From Plantago major (Eukaryota > Streptophyta > Magnoliopsida > Lamiales > Plantaginaceae): a DNA stretch of 64,000 nt. The stretch covers positions 23,878,237-23,942,236 of the forward strand of contig CM048844.1 of the NCBI GenBank assembly GCA_026545765.1, written 5' to 3'. The stretch's first letter is position 1, and each line of letters starts with the position of its first letter. A program made the position numbers and the translations under genes. Under the pieces are notes generated by a model. The model was not told the origin of the DNA. It ran no database searches and saw nothing but the letters and a program-made list of their open reading frames with translations. Below, one piece after another: positions 12,001-28,500 of the stretch.

Positions 12001-15000
12001 GCAGATATTGACATCATTGTTGTCGGGTTACAGGAGGTGGAAATGGGTGCTGGTTTTCTTGCCGTGTCTGCTGCTAAAGAAACAGTATGATCAGCTCTTT
12101 CCTTTCTATTCATATTTTCTTATGGCCTGAAGCAGCTTGTTTTTAATCGGCAATGTGTTTAACCTTGTACTAGAAAAATAATGAATAGATGTGGCAGGAT
12201 TTGGGTTGGACCAGAACTAGATGACACTTGTAGTGGATAGGTCCATTGCTCCTAAACACTTGGGAGATCAAGTTTATTTATTTTCATACGTGCATAATTT
12301 TAGTGTACTTCTAATAATAGCAAGTGTTATCAGAATGTCACTAGATATTTTCAATCAAAGATGTGGAATGATGGACTAAAACTTTTTTTGTTTTTAAATG
12401 AGGTACAGCTTTTTTCTTTTTGAGTCAATCCATCAGTCTACCTAAAGTATTCCTTTCATTTTTGCCTCATGGCCGGACACAATAGTTTCGGAGCACAATC
12501 ATTTGACATCTTGATATACTGCTTTGACAGGAAAAGGGAACTCTGTAATCTCAGGAATGAATGCTGAATATATGCATTTTAGAGATCAGTAGTGTCAGTG
12601 GGTGGGAGGTGCTATGCCTGAAAGGAGGTTTTCTTATGAAAAAAGGAAGGGGGCCGAGGTGGGAAGCAGGGTAGATTAAGTATTAGTTGGAGTCGTAATG
12701 TTTAATCTAGCTAATAACTCCCCACTAGTTACATTAATGTCTTATTTGTCCTCCAGATCCATAACACCTCAAAATTAATTATTTTGTATTGTTAGTGGGT
12801 ACAGATGTTGATTCAGACTGTTGTTGAAGTCTTATGCATAGTCTCTTTAATGTATGCTCAGTTACATCCTTTCAAACTCCAGAGAATTTTCATTTCATTA
12901 CTCTGTCCTGGATGAGCTCTAGAGTATTGCACTAAGTCTCTTGCATGGTGGAGGATTGGACACAATCCGTTGTTCAAATAGTGAAATATGTACTGTTTTT
13001 TCTTCCTGAGACAAGTTCTTGGTACGTTATGATAGGTGAAGCAGCATTGGTGGTAAAATCTTTCCTTTGTCACAGGTAACTGAGAAGCTGAATAACCAAG
13101 TGTCTGAAATGGCCTGTTGTATTGAAGAAATTTAATCATGTACCATGAAGCCTAGAACTGAATATCTTACTTAATATTCTCAATAAGAACATTTGAGATG
13201 CACATGTTTCGTTGTCATTTACTGGAACCTGGAGTATGAGCCCTGCTTTATGATGCTGTCATCCTTTTTACCTTCTATTGGAGCATTTATTCAGTTTTAT
13301 TTTTACCATCTTACTGACACTTGGTTATTTGCAGATGGGCCTTGAGGAGGGTAGTTCTGCTGGACAATGGTGGCTAGATCTAATTGGAAAAACATTAGAT
13401 GAGGGATCTACCTTTTATCGTGTTGGATCCAGGCAGTTGGCGGGTTTGCTTATCTCTGTCTGGTTAGTGTTATTACAGTACTACTACTAGCCATTCTTTT
13501 GCCAACACACCATTTGTCTTGCAAGGTTGTCTTTTCAGATATCATTACACTGAACAGTGAACAGAATTTTAATTATGAGTTATGACAACTCCCATTTCTG
13601 GATGGAATAGAATCTGGAATTTTCTTCTCCTGTTGCGTGTGTTTTATTTTAACAGTCTTACCCCTCTACTACGCCATAATTGAGTTGACTTTTTTCCCCT
13701 GTTGCAATATTGGCTGCAATGTATTGATTTATGATCCTGAAAATCATTAATTAGGGTCAGGAACAAAATCCACGGCCGTGTTGGAGATGTTGATGTTGCA
13801 GCAGTTCCTTGTGGTCTGGGCCGAGCAATTGGGAACAAGGTAAGCTTTGATGTTGTTATTTTTCCTTCAACATCTGATCATAAACAACATGTTGATCTTG
13901 GGCGGTCATATGAACTATGTTATAAATTTATTATCCTAGGAATTAATTTAACATTCTAGTAGATGTTTGCCATAATTATATAGGGAAAATAATGAAAGTT
14001 TAACTGTTGATTTCAGCTAGTGTTTTTCCCCCTTTCTACAGGTAACTTTATGGCTCACAGTTTTTTTTTATAGTCATCTCATAGTCATTTATTCTCCTTG
14101 CGATGTTGGTGGAGTAAAATTGACTTCCATTAAGTATATTTCTTGTAATATAAACATCTAATGAGTCTTCTTACTTCCGTTCAAGTTAACAAACAACACC
14201 CAATATTTATTTCAATTAACATATTTCCTCAATTTCTTTTTCATTGAATATAACTCGGGATTCGGGAATTTTTAATGGGAACTAATAATTTGAATATTTT
14301 AGTAGAGATCAAAGCAATTATATTTTGTCAAAGCGTTTATAGCCGAGTGGCAAGCTGAGACAAGAGGTCACGGGTTCGATCCCCGAAATGGGTGATTAAT
14401 TTCTCTGTATGGAGAATAATTGTTATTAGTGATTTGTTGATGAAATTTGTCCAAGGTTAAGTATTGTAATTGTAACATCGTATCTCCAAAAAAAAAAAAG
14501 CAATTATATTTGGTGTAAGAAATTCGTAAAGTTAAAACAAAAATTTCTGAATAAAAATACATTTATTGGAAAAAAAAAAAAGGATTACATAATAAAATAA
14601 ATCATTCAGCAATTTGCATTTTAAACCTAAATAGAACATGTGGTAGCCGCCTGAATTGTTTCTTCGAGCATGAGCAAGCCAGTTTGCCACCCGCCAATGC
14701 TCGTTCATGATAGCGCAGTAATGTTTTTGTACAAAAGATTGTTTTACAAGACCTTCTTCCTCATCAAATGCCGGACTGTTGAAATTGAAATTGTTGTCAT
14801 TAGAGGATATAGTAGATTATGAAATATGGGGAAAGAGTATAGAAAGACTGGTATTTCATAGGGTGAAAATGAATTGGTGGAGTATTTTGAGGAGCCAACA
14901 GAATTTAAAAAGTAAAACGTTCTTGAACTATGACCATTCAGAAAAAAAGGAACTTAAAAATAAATGATAACAGTAGTATTGCAATGGTCACATGCAATAT

Positions 15001-18000
15001 ATAGAAGAAAGTTTTTCCTTCTGAAAAGATTAAGCTAAGATAAATAATATTCACACGAGCCAATGGAGTTGGAGATTTCCGTTCAACACCTTTGCCCACG
15101 TGGAGTGCATGTAGGTAATTTCGGCCTCAGTATGTCCAGAAATTTAAACTTTTGCAGGGTTGAAAACTTGAAATGTTGAAACCGTGTTGGGGCAAAACGA
15201 TCCCAACACGCACTCAACACTGGCATTTTGCTCATGTTGAGTGTAAACACGATCATCTCCAACCTCCATTTGCTCGTGGTATTATTAAGCTCACTTAATA
15301 TTGTCAGAAGAAAAGACTCGTTCACTTACCTCTTTTTTTTTTGCTTGTTTGTTATTTCCATCTGAAATTTTCTGAATGTCCTCTTTGCAGGGAGCTGTTG
15401 GGTTGAGGATGCGAGTTTATGGCCGATCAATTTGCTTCGTGAATTGTCACTTTGCTGCTCACCTAGAGGCTGTTAATCGTCGCAATGCTGATTTTGATCA
15501 TGTTTATCGAACAATGATTTTCAGTCGTCCGTCTAATCTTCTAAACGCTACTGCTGGTATGGTGCTGCGTCTGTTCTTGCATTGCTTGGTTGCCTGCTCA
15601 ATGTATTTATTACTGCTTGTTTTTGGTTTCCATTTGCCGCTGGTTCTTTTTGTTGCAGCCGGTGTCTCATCTGCAATTCACACGCTACGCTCTACAAATG
15701 TATGTTCTCATCCTTTTTTAATTTTACATCTCAATTTTCTGCTGACCACCCCCATGCCTAAATATAGTATATAAAAAAGCTTGTCATGAAATGTGGGATG
15801 CCTTGTGCCTATGAGCAAAAAATGTTGATTCTTGACAGCCTATGGGTATCAGCTCCATGGAGGGGATGCCGGAGCTGTCTGAGGCTGATATGGTTATATT
15901 TCTAGGAGATTTCAACTATCGGCTTGATGGCATATCATATGATGAAGCAAGAGATTTTATTTCTCAGAGATGCTTTGACTGGCTTAGAGAAAGGGATCAA
16001 TTACGAGCGGAAATGAAAGCTGGGAATGTGTTCCAAGGAATGCGTGAAGCAGTTATCAGATTTCCACCAACATACAAATTTGAGAGACACCAACCTGGTT
16101 TGGCAGGTAATAATAGAAACATAACTCAGCAAACTGGTTATCTGGTGTTCCGCTGCATGAATAATTGTGATTATTTTAATTCAACGGGGTTCTTGAAACT
16201 CTCCCGAACCCCAACTATCTTTACATATTCTGTAAATTGTTCCTTTTCTCTAATTATCTGGACAATAACTCGTGTTCTGCTTCTCTTTTAAGGATATGAT
16301 TCTGGAGAGAAGAAACGAATTCCTGCCTGGTGTGACAGGATTCTGTATCGTGATACTCGTTCTCCTTTAATATCCACATGCAGCTTAGACTGCCCTGTAG
16401 TCTGCTCAACATCACAGTAAGTCACTTGGGAACTTTCTGTTGGCTCTTTATATAAGTGTTCATGTGCCTATAATGCAGGTTGTAGAAGATATATAATCGT
16501 TTTTTAAAGTCATTAGCTTTTACAATCAGAAAAGGCTTAATCAGCTCCCCACTATTAGATGCCAACATTTTATATGCTGGAAACATTTGGTTGCATGAAA
16601 GTACTCTGTGCATGTTATATATTTCTGCTCACTTGCTTCTGCTGTCCTTCGGATATCTACCGTTGCTCCTACTTGGTTTATGTACGATGATAAGACGATA
16701 TCCTTCCATCCCAACTCCAAGTATTTGCGATGTGGTCAACATGAGCACTATGCTGATTAACTGATAAGTGACAACCCCAAATGAGTAATTCTTCTAGCTT
16801 CACTGTTTCCAGATAAAGTATCCTATTAGAGCTAGTCTTTATTTGTTTTACCCTTTCAAAGCCTCTTTGGTTTTAAGCATCTACCTTCGTCATTTACTGC
16901 TAGGCATGTATGTAAATCAGTTTGATCATATCATAAGATAACATCCGTAAGATAAGTTTATGTTAGATCACATACGATAGAGTTAACATGCAGCTACCCC
17001 TAACTTTAACCCCATGCCAGTTCCCCAAAATTTCTGGTTAGCTTGTCGTATATTTCCCCTTCATCTCGCTTATGCTATAATTCTGATACGTTATGCTCGT
17101 TAACAGGTATGAAGCTTGCATGGATGTAACTGATAGTGATCACAAGCCTGTCCGTTGTATTTTTAATGTGGAAGTAGCTCGAGTAGACGAGTCTATAAGA
17201 AGACAAGAATTTGGAGAGATCTTCAAATCAAATGTGAAAATCAGGCGTTCAATTGAGGAATTATCCAGAATTCCAGAAGCAATCGTCAGTACAAACAATA
17301 TTATCCTCCAGAATCAGGATACATCCATACTGAGGATCACAAATAAATGCAAAAAAGACAGAGCTATATTTGAATTATGGTGTGAAGGGGTATCTGCCAT
17401 TAAGGAGGATAAGCAAGCATCTGGTCATCACCCTAGGGGCTGTTTTGGATTCCCTCAGTGGCTTGAGGTGATTCTCTATAGTCTATTCACTTACTGTATT
17501 TGCTATTGCTCCTTGTCATATAGAAGAAGTTCAGTCTCCTTTTACGTTTCTGACATATCCCGTTTGATATCTTTTGGGATAAAAGTTTATGATCAAGCAG
17601 TCACATCAAAGGTGTGAAATTTTACTGCTCTCTTTTGAGGCCCAAACAAGAATAGAAGCATCTCTTGAAACTTCACCCCTTCCTTGCTGATTGACACAAA
17701 CCCCTTGAGTATATTATGGTCTCTTTTCAATATGAAGATGATCTAATCAGATCAATCTCTAACTTTGTTATGGAGAAAAACAAACAGAGGAAAGCATAAA
17801 GGGAGCTATGCGTCTCCATTGATGCTGAATAATAATATATTTATGCAAATGATCTTATTTTGTTTTTTTTTTGGTTCTTTTGCACTCAAAACTGAAATGT
17901 GTTCTGCCTTGTGCATATGTTCTACAGCATATCCAATATTTTAGCTGTCTGTATTATAATAATATTATCTTAAGCTGGTCTCAATTTTAACAGGTACATC

Positions 18001-18350
18001 CAGCTTCTGGAATCATTGAAGCAGATCATATAGCTGAAATTTCTATTCGCCATGAAGAATACCAAACAGTTGAAGAATTTGTGGATGGTGTCCCACAAAA
18101 CTTTTGGTGTGAAGATGCCAGGGACAAGGAAGTCATGCTACTCCTGAAAGTGCGAGGGAAATGCACGACAGATGCAAAATGTCATCGCATACGTGTACGC
18201 TACAGTATTTCGGGCAAGCGTACACCTATGAACCACAAATCCATGAACTCTAACCCTGTGCAAGCAAATCTTCTTCAGCGTGCTGATTTTCATAAGCTCA
18301 GTGACTCCTGTGATGTAGTTGACCACTTGATACATCTGGATAGCCCTTGA
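9066..18350 (+). CDS. WD40-repeat type inositol polyphosphate 5-phosphatase (FRA3 / 5PTase12-14 class)
   Basis: Eleven exons join in frame into 1133 aa: 9066-9888, 10409-10664, 11292-12084, 13335-13462, 13755-13839, 15391-15556, 15659-15699, 15839-16106, 16293-16416, 17107-17467, 17994-18350. The acidic N terminus is followed by WD40-like repeats to about residue 560, then the 5-phosphatase domain: GTWNV (574-578), GLQEVEMG (605-612), catalytic FLGDFNYR (785-792), PAWCDRIL (864-871) and SDHKPV (905-910), then a C2/ASH-like C-terminal part. The WD40 plus 5-phosphatase order and the length match Arabidopsis FRA3 and 5PTase12-14 (about 1100-1330 aa). These enzymes remove the 5-phosphate from phosphoinositides or inositol phosphates; FRA3 affects secondary-wall and actin organisation. 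All catalytic motifs are intact. Which of the subclasses it belongs to cannot be settled by eye. Intron 5 contains a SINE and a MITE. Confidence 0.93.
14326..14496 (+). mobile_element. Intact tRNA-derived SINE in intron 5 of the 5-phosphatase gene
   Basis: A 171-bp body carries a tRNA-like A box (TAGCCGAGTGGCAAG) and B box (GGTTCGATCCC) followed by a unique 3' part and a poly-A tail. It is flanked by a 15-bp target duplication, AAAGCAATTATATTT, at 14311-14325 and 14497-14511. It belongs to the same family as the interrupted copy at 3424-4183; the shared 3' part includes GTTAAGTATTGTAAT. Confidence 0.85.
15054..15278. mobile_element. MITE-like palindromic element in intron 5 of the 5-phosphatase gene
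   Basis: CACGAGC-CAATGGAG-TTGGAGAT at the left end is repeated in inverted orientation at the right end (complement of ATCTCCAACCTCCATTTGCTCGTG), giving terminal inverted repeats of about 24 bp around a 225-bp body. The interior has a second palindrome around GTGTTGGG/CCCAACAC (near 15185-15220). No clear target duplication is visible, so the superfamily is left open. Confidence 0.55.
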
Positions 18351-20045
18351 TACTGGATGCCAGGAAAAGGATAGTTACCTACTCCCACCCCCAAAACCTA
18401 AAATTTTGCCTGAACTAATTGTAATATCTGGGAGCTACAGTTTAATTACCCAAACTCTACATCTATCAGACTACCGCCACTGAAAATACCTGAGTTTTTA
18501 CCCTGAAATGGGTGTGTAATTAAGTTTGTGTACAGGGTGGTCTGAGCGTATTATCCAAAATATTCTTGGCTACATTGTACTGCAAGTACATAGACCTCCA
18601 GCCTGCTATAATTTTCCAGGGGTGCAGCATGTACAGTCCAATGCATTGGGAGAAATTTAGTTGTGGAAGCCGTCGGGCGATTGGTTGCTATGAATTTGAA
18701 TCAAGAACTTGCTTTAAGGCTGAGTAGAAGCTATTTTTGCCCCCTTTTATTTGGACTAGCTAAAGAATGTTGTTGTGTTTCATTTAACTGATTTGATCAA
18801 TTTTCTGGTCCTTTTTTTTTGTTTTTTTCCTTTGAAAGCAGATCAATTTTCTGGTTGATTGTACATTGTAAGTGAGTCACCTGTGCAGTAATGGATGATA
18901 GAAATAACTGGGGAAGAAAAGTGTTTTAGAATTGCCTTCCCTTGGGTTTAAGTTGATTCCTTTTCCAGCAAATGGTTTTTGGCTCTTTCTTTCAACATGC
19001 ATTTGGCTCTTTCTATGTTAACTGGAGTGCTGAGTGAATGTACAAGAACAGGAATGTTACATTTTTCAGTTTATATACTGTTATGTGCCTATACGAATAT
19101 TTTGTTTTATATATGTACCATGCTAATGTACAGTTTTCATTTCAGCAAGTTGTTTATCCATGTGCATTGATGCATTCTTGGGGCACTGTAAAATAATACT
19201 CCCTTAATTTCAGAAAATTTACACGTTTTATTATTAATCGTCTCTGCGTTATTATCATTCTTCTTAACGATATTAATAAATAAATTATTAAAATTATATA
19301 ATGAAAATTTAGTAATTAATTTTTTATTATATGATTTTATTAAATTATTTACTATTATCGTTTATGAGAATTTATAAACTCAAGACAAATGATTGGCCAA
19401 AATCAAATGTAACAATTTTTACGAAACGATGAATTGATTTTCTGTTTGGTTTTAGGTCTTTAGTAACAACCCAATTTGAATTTGATAATGGTGAACTCAA
19501 GTTTGGGGCAAATTTTGGTGATGGTGAATTTGACACAGTAGTATGTTTGAGTGATTTGGTTAACTTCACCCATTTTAAGTAGAACGTCATCAATTTTTCT
19601 GAAAAATCAATAATCACCCACATCAACAATTTTTTCTATAGCATCCACTATATTAAGTCAAACATCGACTATTTTCTCCAGAACAACATCGGCTACTTTA
19701 TATTAAATATAATCTATTTTACGAATGATGTATTTTGTACAGTAATTCTGGAACTCTTGCAAGAGATGAGAGAACCTGTATTTTGAGTAATTTTTGTGTA
19801 ATTTAGTTGGATTAATTGTAATGCCACAGCACCATTGATCATTTTATTGAGCGAGTAAAACCATGACGAGTAGGTAGCTGAAATAAACGATTCTAATGTC
19901 TCCAACAAACCACACACACAAACACACAACTATTGAACTCAAGAACAAACATTCAACACTCACATAGAAACCAAAATCCAGAGAAAGTCCAGTAACTCAC
20001 CAGCTCATCTGGTTCTCTCTGTGCCTGTGAAAAAAAGAAGCAGCT
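18351..20045. other. 3' flank of the 5-phosphatase gene and upstream region of the reductase gene
   Basis: The first 300-800 bases probably hold the 3' untranslated region. A short AT-rich stretch at about 19193-19370 starts with a Stowaway-like CTCCCTTAATT motif but lacks a matching right end. A CACA-rich run lies at 19908-19928, about 120 bases before the reductase ATG. No TATA box can be named with confidence. Confidence 0.4.
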
Positions 20046-22219
<2,174 letters not shown>

Positions 22220-22572
22220 TAGACAAATTTTCAGTCGTTTCATGCACTCTTTTGGTAGAGAAAACTAGGTGTGTTTGTAAGAGCTTTGGATATTTTTGAG
22301 TATTTTGGTGGACAGACTGATTTTGATACCTATGAAATAGTAGTAAATTTTTGTTCAGTTGTAGTTGTCAGAGTGAACTATTTTGTTCTATTGTTCTATA
22401 TTAGCTCATTTCTTATCCAGAATGCTACATGTCCTTCAAGATATGAGCATAATTACTTAATTAGGTTATATTAGCAACATAAAAACACAGCGTTATGACC
22501 AGATCGGTTGCATGACGTCGCTTATTCCTGCCTACATCTATGGTACAACAACATGAAAATTCAAATACAGGA
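22220..22572. other. Convergent spacer between the reductase gene and AHAS small-subunit copy A
   Basis: About 350 bases between two convergent stop codons. It must hold both 3' untranslated regions. I see no other feature. Confidence 0.5.
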
Positions 22573-25500
22573 TTAAGCAACATGCAAGGGAAGAGGGTAT
22601 CCCCTCAGGCATCTAGAATCTACGCCAGATTCGCGAACCAGTGCAACTCTTCCTGTCCGTGCCACCTGTGAAAATGAAAATGGTACAATATGAAAAGCAT
22701 GAGTTATGGTATTTGAGATCTTGAAAAGCAAGACTTGTTTTCCTTCAAGTTCGCAATGCAAGTAGGTAAACCAAGAGCAAGCAAAATATGCAACTGAAGA
22801 GTTTACAAGTTAAATTACTAGAGAAAACAAGAAGGTTTCCAGGCAATGTTCTTCATATCAGCAAAGTGCAGAAGGTGTTTTTCCGGTTTATTACCAACAG
22901 GTAATAACATATCAATGAAGCCGAATAGAGCTGCTCAATACTACTTGGTCTTCTTTTACTACCTTAGAAAAGTTTGTAGAGGTGATGGAAAAAAGGTTTA
23001 TTTCAAGATAGAGAAGGATTGACGGCAGAGTGCACATTTCTGAGGAATTTGTTCAGTATACCAAGGTTTCCAGTTATCATGAAATTCTAAAAATGTACAT
23101 AGCCTCGTTTAGCTCTGTGATCCAGAAAAATGAAAGACTATGCCATGCTATGTGGGTAACTGAAACTCATGAAAGTCACAAAATTTGGTCTACGGCAACT
23201 TACCTCACAAATACCAAAAGGCTCCAACAGATTCTGAAGAGCATGCATTTTATTGAGGTCACCAGTGACCTGCAGAAAAAAAGAAGAAAAATAAGAAACA
23301 ATGTTCAACAAATCTAAAAGGGAAATGGTTGGTGAAAGACTTAAATCTCGACTGCTGACATAATTTGCAGTTGGAGTTTAAGAAACTTCATTATAAAGTG
23401 AAAAGTTGCCGAGTGGTTCAGGAAATTTCAGTAAGCAAACTACCTCTAATGTTACAGTATGATCAGACACATCAACAGGTTTAGCCCGGAAAATATTTGC
23501 AATGTCAAGAACATCTCTTCTAGCAACGGCATCTACAGCAACCTTAATCAGCATCATTTCACGCTCAGCAAATGGTAAGTCTGTAATGTCTTGAACCTGG
23601 ATAAATCATCAGAATGGAATAAGTATCACGTTGCAACATCTACTTCCACTGAAAAGTATAGTTCTTTACTGTAGGATGTGAATTTTTTTAGGGGAAGTAC
23701 TCGAAGAATCTATTTCGCTCACCTCATAAACATCCACCAACTTGCACACTTGCTGTACCAACTGGCCAATAGTTTCGTCTGTACCAGGAACGACAGTTGT
23801 TAACCGTGACATGCCTTCCGTTTCTGCAGGACCTCCAGCTAGACTCTGAGCAGATTCGTTCAGTTGGAAAAAAGATCACGAGACAGCCAAGGAATGGAGC
23901 AAAAAATGAACGTAAGAATGTAAAAGTGAGTCGTTAAATAGAACCAACATACTTGAATGCTGTAGCCTCTTCGGGACAATACCCCAGTTATCAAGTTCAG
24001 AACTCCGGGTGTATCATTTACGAGCATAGACAATGTGTGCGACTTTATCCCATTCAACTGCAAGTTAAGATTAAGAGATTTGAGCATGCACCAGCTCAGG
24101 TGTCATAACAATATACACTGCACCTTGTTACAAGGATTCATTAATTTTTTACTGATCGGCAGTTTTATAGTTTTCACAATTTTAGAAGCTGAAACTTCAG
24201 ATGAAAGATGAGATAATAACTGGATTCACATACAAAAGATTAAACAGTGTTTTTTCCTTTTTCCTTTTCGTTTTTCTTTTTTCCTTAATAAAGGAGGCAC
24301 AAAGAGCTAAAGAAGGGCTATTCTAACACTGATATTGACCTTCAGTAAGAATATTTCACAAGAACATGAATTTCAAATGGTATTGAACTGGGGAAGCATT
24401 ACCCACTTATCTAGTGATTTTTTAAGAATTCAAGGTAAAAAAGTTCCTTACATCTTCGTCGTATAGAACTCCCCAGTCAGCATCAAGAACTTGATTAGAG
24501 AAGCCATTATCTGATTCCACAGGATAGACATCGCCCTTCACACAAGCAAACATCCTTAATGATATAAGATGGTTACCATGTAAAAAAGCAAACTATAGGG
24601 TTTTTACCCCCTACTAAAATTAATTAGTGATAATAGTTGATCAGTGAACACCACAAAGTATTTAGCCAAAAGCTAAAACAGGGACACCTTACGTTCTTGA
24701 ACCGATAACCATCTTTCAGCTAACCTAGCGGGCAGAGAAAATATTTTGTTGCGAATGAACAATTGACCTTGAAACAACAACGATTAATTACCACTAGCTC
24801 CCTCGGATTAGGTTCCTATCTTTTCAAGTCACATGTACATGTATCGCCTATTTAAGCACTGTTATGCCTCACAATGAAATTGGTCAAAACAGGGCTATCT
24901 TAAGAAACCAAGCAGTTATTTTCTGTATTATGTGCACTGAACTAAAGTCATAATAGGTCGCAGACAAGAAACAAAATATCAACTTGTAGAGCAATCGCCA
25001 AGCCAGGATGAGTCTTGGGTTTGAATATATGATTTTTTTTCTAGTGCAATCAAATGCCACTTGGATGTCACAAAGATATATGTTAAACAAAGCAACGTTC
25101 TAGAAGGATAATATGAAATTCTATTGCAATTTATGCCTAAAGTTAAGATGCAGCCAACAGGTATAGTAAGTTCAGGATCAAGTTATAAATCTAAAAGTAC
25201 GTGCAGATAGGAAAATACAACAGAACCAGTCAACCAGACACTAATTCAGCATGCGTACCCCTGAGGCAGCAAGACTGCCGTTACTTGCATAGTTGTTAAC
25301 TTGCCTACTACCAACTTTTGTGGAGGACCCACGGGGCAGCGGACACACAAGATCTGGATAAGAAGCTGCAGAAAACTTCCAAAAAGGAGCTGTCTCGCCC
25401 ATCTTTTCCCTTCTCAGTGCAATCTGAAATGCAACTAATTTAGAAGTTAACAGAAAAATGATAGTAGCATATGTAAAAGCAAAACCGAAAGATCTTTACC

Positions 25501-28500
25501 AATAATTTAGTCTACTAGAAAGTGATCCTTTTCCTACGATGCCAATTGAGCAGATTCACGTCCTCCAAAATCATGCAGATTGACGCTTTCAACTAACCAT
25601 GTATTTAATCTTATAGTGGCACAGGTATCGAGAAAAATACAAACATGTTTTATGTAAGACTCAGTTAAACTATATATGCCCTATTAAGTATTAATATGCC
25701 TTCCTAACAATAAAAATTATATAATTCACCTTTCCAGTTCTTGCAACTTCTTTAATGCCAAACTTTTTGAGATTTCTCAAGATAGCCGCCATCTTTCCAG
25801 GGTCTCCAGTGACCTATGTCAGCCATGATCAGAAAAACTTGCAAATTTAGCTTGTAACACTAATACATTGAATGGTATGAAACGATTGGAGGAACAAAGC
25901 TAGTTCATCAAATTTAGTAACTTGACTTCAAGGACAAAATCCAAGATAATTTGTTCCCAGGTGTAACAGGATACAGCTTAGATATTTTGAGTATCACGGT
26001 AATCTTACACATTATAAAATAACCTACGGTTAGGGAACAAGAAAACAGTACTATGTGGGAATGGTGCTTTAAATGTTCACATGTATGAGGATGATCTTTT
26101 TCTTGCTAGTATATATGTGGTGGACTGATGGTCAACATAATCACTTTTTAGAGAATCAACTGCTCTGGGGTATGGATAAATGAAATTGGATGTGAAGAAA
26201 ACCTAGATGTAATGGATTCATTGTTTTTATTTAAAAAAAAAATGAAAATGTTCAGTGTTCAATGAGGGAATGAAGTGCCATAATAAAGCTGTATCAAAGG
26301 TAGACATCGAATTTTAGACATAATCACAATTTAAAAATCAATGCCACCTTCAGCTGGGGTTTTGTATAACTCCATGTTTATAAATTCAGGGAACTCATGC
26401 ATATTTGGTTTTTCAAAGTTGGGAAACGTGGAAAAAAAGCAGTACCTCAAGTGTCAGAGAGTGTTCTGATTTGTCCACGACATTTGCTCTGAAGATGTCC
26501 ACTAACCACATAATCTGGAAAGAACAAACATAAAATACCAATCAAATTAGATTCTTGCTAAATAGGGAAGTCTAGTTCATTACTATTCGGAACAGTGGCC
26601 TGTCAAAGTTCCACTTTCAAGTTGTGTATCAGCTTTCCAGAGGACTCACATGGAGGAAAATAAGCTAGTGAATAAAAAATTTGACGAATTGGTTTTCAGG
26701 GACTTAGTTGCATATGCTCAAACATAAAGTCCAACATACAAGCACTGCATACACTTGCTAGCCAATTTCTGTTGAGTATGTTTATGATGTATATTAGCGT
26801 TTTCTATAATTATCATAGGGAGGGCCCTAAATTAGATTTACCAGCATATGACCCATCTTCCTACTTTCTATTATCATTGAGTTGTTTTCCGATTAACTAC
26901 CTCCCTTTTTCAAGGTATGTATATATATGCATTAATGCAATAGGTCAATTATAATTGTGATGAGTTCATGTTAGTTTATATGTCAAATATAATTAGGTAT
27001 GTGATACTGCTGATAATTGATTTAACACCAACGCTTTTCTGCAACACATATTTTGTAAGGTGTTCTTCAGAGTAACAGATATCTGCTCTAGGCAATATAA
27101 GAACGAACTTGGAACAGAGATATGAAAGAAGAAAGAAGAAACTAGTGCACATACTTCGGTTTTGGTTCTTGAATCTGCATTTAGCTTTATGAGCATCAGT
27201 TCACGTTCCACTTGCGGTTCTTTTGACAGATCTTCTACCTGATATATAAGATAAAAAAAATGTCACAAAAAGACTATATCAAGTACCAATGCTTACTCAA
27301 GAGAAAGGTAGTTGATATTCTGAATGACTAAATGCAAGCATCAATACTCACAAGATAATTTGTTACTGAACAATAGACTAAAGATACTTAAGGTGTAGCA
27401 TCTACACACAAATGAACAAGATAAGTAAACCTGGAATCACAAAAGAGGATTTTAATATATAGCAGAAAATTCTGTAGTACATAATAGAGCCCTACCTTTA
27501 AGACATTCACGAGCTTGTTGAGTTGTTCTATCACTTGTTGAACAATTTTATCAGTTCCAGAGACAACTATTGTAAAAAGTGCCTTGTCGTTGTTCAGTCC
27601 AACAGCAAGTGACTCAATATTGTACCCTCGACGAGCAAAAACCCCAGTAATTCGGTTAATTATGCCACTTTCATCACCAACAAACACCGATATGGTATAA
27701 CGTTTTGTCCTGTTCAATTACATACATCAGTTCTTCAGTTGTAAAATCTATGTATCATAACAATAACAATGGTACAAAAATGTAGTAGTTTTTTTCCAAC
27801 AACCAACAGCTCTAAAAATAGCAATAATTTGTGTTATCTACGAAGGTGTACAATAAGTATCTATTAGTAAGACCAGTTCTAGAAATCATATACAGATAAC
27901 TGCATCTGTCAATAAATCCAGCAACTACAACACCTGATAAAATGTCAATTCCAGAAAACCAACTACATATACAGTATATATATAAAACAGGAAAAAAAAT
28001 TGACCAAATTTGAATACAATTCAAATGAATGAATACAACTATTCAATTTAAAATTTCTATAAGTAGTTGACAGTAAACCACTTGATATAACTAACTTAAC
28101 CAATTTTCACTGCTTAAACAAGAAACAAGGTATTTAAAGAGCAGGCTTGACTTCACTACTTAATAAGGTATCTAGTTCGAGACTTGTGGACGTAAAAAAC
28201 GCACAAGCCCCCTGAGAGAGGGCCCGGCAATGTTCGACCGGTGAGATTTTATTTTATTATTTAAAGTCAATTAAAGAGCAAACCTTAGAGCTTAAAATTC
28301 CGCCTCATCTAAAAGCCCATTTGCAAAATCACACACACATACAAGAAAAAGAGATGATAAAATTATATATACCGCGAGGTAGGTTGATGAAGAGGCGGAG
28401 GAGGAGAGGTGAGGCTCGAGGAGGCAACAGCAGAAGTAGCAGCAGCACCATTTTCATCTCCGTTAATTCGTGCATTAATATACACTAATCCCTTCGGTTT

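Noticed and set aside
14335-14395. tRNA gene
   Set aside because: A and B boxes are present, but the cloverleaf does not close and the sequence continues into a SINE body with a poly-A tail and target duplication.
17468-17617. Continuation of exon 10 of the 5-phosphatase into the following intron
   Set aside because: The frame is open by chance, but splicing at GAG|GTGATT joins WLE to VHPASG, which fits the family; the read-through sequence does not.
19193-19371. Second Stowaway element
   Set aside because: Only a weak left-end motif is visible and there is no inverted partner at the other side.
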